In this document: positions 62,403 through 64,000 of the stretch, piece by piece
How the letters are laid out: each line of letters starts with the position of its first letter
Numbering within the stretch: the first letter of the stretch is position 1
Source: Hydrogenophaga sp.
Lineage (GTDB): Bacteria > Pseudomonadota > Gammaproteobacteria > Burkholderiales > Burkholderiaceae_C
Direction of reading: 5' to 3'
NCBI RefSeq assembly: GCF_025699295.1
Contig: NZ_JAILWB010000004.1
Coordinates: 232,395 to 296,394 of the forward strand
Length of the DNA: 64,000 nucleotides
The notes under the pieces: generated by a model
Told to the model about the DNA's origin: nothing
Databases searched by the model: none
The model's input: the letters and a program-made list of their open reading frames with translations, nothing else
Program-made: the position numbers and the translations under genes

Positions 62403-63881
62403 TCACTTGAGGATATCGCCCACGCACAGGTACTTGATTTCCACGTAGTCGTCCATGCCGTGGTGCGAGCCCTCGCGGCCCAGGCCGGACTGCTTGACGC
62501 CGCCGAAGGGCACGTGCTCGGTGGCGATGATGCCCACGTTGATGCCGACCATGCCGTACTCCAGCGCCTCGCTCACGCGGAAGATGCGGCCCACGTCGCG
62601 GCTGTAGAAGTAGCTGGCCAGGCCGAACTCGGTGTTGTTGGCGGCGGCTATGGCTTCCTGCTCGGTCTTGAAGCGGAACACCGGCGCGAAGGGGCCGAAG
62701 GTTTCTTCCTTCGCGCACAGCATGTCGGCCGTGGCCTCGGCCACCACGGTGGGCTCGAAGAACTGGCCCTGCAGCTTCTTGCCGCCGGTCAGCACCTTGC
62801 CGCCCTTGGCCACCGCGTCTTCCACGTGGCGCTGCACCTTGGCCACGGCCGCGTCCTCGATCAGCGGGCCCTGCACCACACCCTCGGCAAAACCGTTGCC
62901 GACCTTGAACGCCTGGACCTTGGCGGCGAACTTCTGCACGAAGGCGTCGTACACGCCGTCCTGCACGTAGATGCGGTTGGCGCAGACGCAGGTCTGGCCC
63001 GCGTTGCGGTACTTGCTGGCGATCGCGCCTTCCACGGCGGAGTCGATGTCGGCGTCGTCGAACACGATGAAGGGCGCGTTGCCGCCCAGCTCCAGGCTGA
63101 GCTTCTTCACCGTGGGCGCGCTCTGTGCCATCAGGATGCGGCCGACTTCGGTGGAGCCGGTGAAGCTCAGGTGGCGCACCACGTCGCTGGCGCACAGCAC
63201 CTTGCCCACGGCGATGCTGTTGTCGCTGTCGGCGGTGATGAGGTTGAACACACCGGCCGGAATGCCGGCGCGGATCGCGAGCTCGGCCGCGGCCAGCGCG
63301 GTCAGCGGCGTGAGCTCCGCGGGCTTGATGATTACCGGGCAGCCGGCGGCCAGCGCGGGCGCGACCTTGCGCGTGATCATGGCCAGCGGGAAGTTCCAGG
63401 GCGTGATGGCCGCGCACACGCCGATGGGCTGGCGCAGCACCAGCAGGCGGCGGTTGTTGTCGAACTGCGGCAGGGTTTCGCCGTTGACGCGCTTGGCCTC
63501 TTCGGCGAACCACTCGACGAAGCTGGCGGCATAGGCCACTTCACCCTTGGCTTCCGCGTAGGGCTTGCCCTGTTCCGCGGTCATGATGCGGCCCAGGTCG
63601 TCCTGGTTCGCCATCAGCAGGTCGAACCACTTGCGCAGGATGATGCTGCGCTCCTTGGCGGTCTTGCCCTTCCAGGCCGGCCAGGCGGCGTTGGCCGCCT
63701 CGATGGCGGCCTCGGCGTCCTGCGGGCCGAGGTTGGCCACGTCGGCCAGCTTGTGGCCGGTGGCGGGGTCGAGCACGTCGAAGCGGCCGCTGCCGGCGAC
63801 CCACTGCCCGTTGATCAGGCCGTCGGTCTTGAGCAGGGTCGGGTCCTTGAGCTGGGCCAGGGGGGATGTCTTCATGTCCAT
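62403..63881 (-). CDS. gabD: Succinate-semialdehyde dehydrogenase (NAD(P)+)
   Basis: A 492-residue aldehyde dehydrogenase. GDFDVL-type start GSGRFDVLDPATG, NAD site ITPWNFPLAMITRKVAPALAAG, FTGSTEVGR, catalytic Glu in LELGGNAPF, and nucleophile Cys in GQTCVCANR. The second cysteine of CVC is typical of SSADH/GabD. GGAG precedes ATG 63881 by 7 nt. It is followed by ggt. No gabT is nearby, so other aldehydes cannot be excluded. Confidence 0.92.
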   Translation of the reverse strand: MDMKTSPLAQLKDPTLLKTDGLINGQWVAGSGRFDVLDPATGHKLADVANLGPQDAEAAIEAANAAWPAWKGKTAKERSIILRKWFDLLMANQDDLGRIMTAEQGKPYAEAKGEVAYAASFVEWFAEEAKRVNGETLPQFDNNRRLLVLRQPIGVCAAITPWNFPLAMITRKVAPALAAGCPVIIKPAELTPLTALAAAELAIRAGIPAGVFNLITADSDNSIAVGKVLCASDVVRHLSFTGSTEVGRILMAQSAPTVKKLSLELGGNAPFIVFDDADIDSAVEGAIASKYRNAGQTCVCANRIYVQDGVYDAFVQKFAAKVQAFKVGNGFAEGVVQGPLIEDAAVAKVQRHVEDAVAKGGKVLTGGKKLQGQFFEPTVVAEATADMLCAKEETFGPFAPVFRFKTEQEAIAAANNTEFGLASYFYSRDVGRIFRVSEALEYGMVGINVGIIATEHVPFGGVKQSGLGREGSHHGMDDYVEIKYLCVGDILK

Positions 63882-63936
63882 GGGGTGTCTCCGTCGGGGC
63901 GATGGGGTGCGTGATCGGTGGGGCAGGGGGTCAATC

Positions 63937-63952
63937 ATTTAACTTGTTAAAT
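63937..63952. promoter_or_regulatory. Perfect palindrome upstream of gabD
   Basis: ATTTAACTTGTTAAAT has 7-bp arms and a 2-bp centre, about 55 bp upstream of the gabD start, in AT-rich DNA. The TTTAAC/GTTAAA pattern resembles MarR-family operators. The regulator is not in the window; it may lie beyond the right edge. Confidence 0.6.
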
Positions 63953-64000
63953 AATCGAGCCGGGATTGTGCCGCTGAATGGCCGTCCAGCATAGCCCCAT

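Overview
The window is a GC-rich bacterial chromosome segment (about two thirds G+C by eye) from a betaproteobacterium, most likely Burkholderiales, family Comamonadaceae, Hydrogenophaga-like. The basis is the gene content and protein style: glnA-ntrB-ntrC, an intracellular PHB depolymerase, a Bug-type solute-binding protein, a gcvTHP operon behind a tandem glycine riboswitch, and several intergenic repeat types I associate with this family. The genus is inference. Almost all of the window is tightly packed metabolic and housekeeping DNA. I see no phage, integrase, transposase, CRISPR array or secretion cluster.

Layout. 1-6.2 kb: end of an EI24-type membrane protein, a molybdopterin-binding-domain protein, then glnA (NtrC sites and a sigma-54 promoter), a small secreted protein, ntrB and ntrC. 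6.2-12.1 kb, minus strand: a tightly coupled run of DUF2069, FAD-linked oxidase, lytic transglycosylase, thyA, an EamA exporter, folA and exonuclease III. 12.1-18.8 kb: YihY-type protein, cytochrome P450-hydrolase-metY operon, CBS-domain protein, phaZ. 18.8-21.1 kb is the most unusual stretch: after a GST gene, two related 227-237 bp palindromic elements lie in opposite orientation around a lower-GC orphan membrane-protein gene. 21.1-26.7 kb: cupin, aroC, an MFS carrier, an EamA exporter, aroQ, aroE, a DsbA-family protein. 26.7-30.9 kb: a B12-type radical SAM protein with a C-x4-C-x2-C motif, a secreted protein with an Ivy-like C-terminal domain, and an ArsR regulator next to a fatty acid hydroxylase with near-identical operators in front of both. 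30.9-35.7 kb: gcvP-gcvH-gcvT and the riboswitch. 35.7-44.2 kb: ETF-ubiquinone oxidoreductase, SDR, exporter, thioesterase, PQQ-type sugar dehydrogenase, two AhpD/CMD proteins, a Bug protein. 44.2-49.3 kb: two LuxR-type regulators flanking a lipoprotein amidase, succinyl-CoA:3-ketoacid CoA-transferase (scoAB) behind a clear palindrome, a TMEM165/GDT1 cation transporter. 49.3-59.4 kb: a probable catabolic island with class III CoA-transferase, atypical crotonase, TRAP transporter, class V aminotransferase, divergent GntR regulator and a 1033-residue FAD/Fe-S dehydrogenase. 59.5-64 kb: tRNA-Gly(CCC), an ODP-like metallo-hydrolase, gamma-glutamyltransferase and succinate-semialdehyde dehydrogenase behind a perfect palindrome.

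How the genes work together. Nitrogen control (NtrBC) acts on glnA. Glycine and C1 metabolism (gcvTHP, thyA, folA) are both present but far apart. The 49-59 kb island looks like uptake, CoA activation, transamination and oxidation of an unidentified small organic or hydroxy/amino acid under GntR control. No single spectacular new system is evident. The best leads are the paired palindromic elements, the Ivy fusion, the ArsR-hydroxylase pair, the radical SAM protein and the crotonase that lacks both catalytic glutamates.
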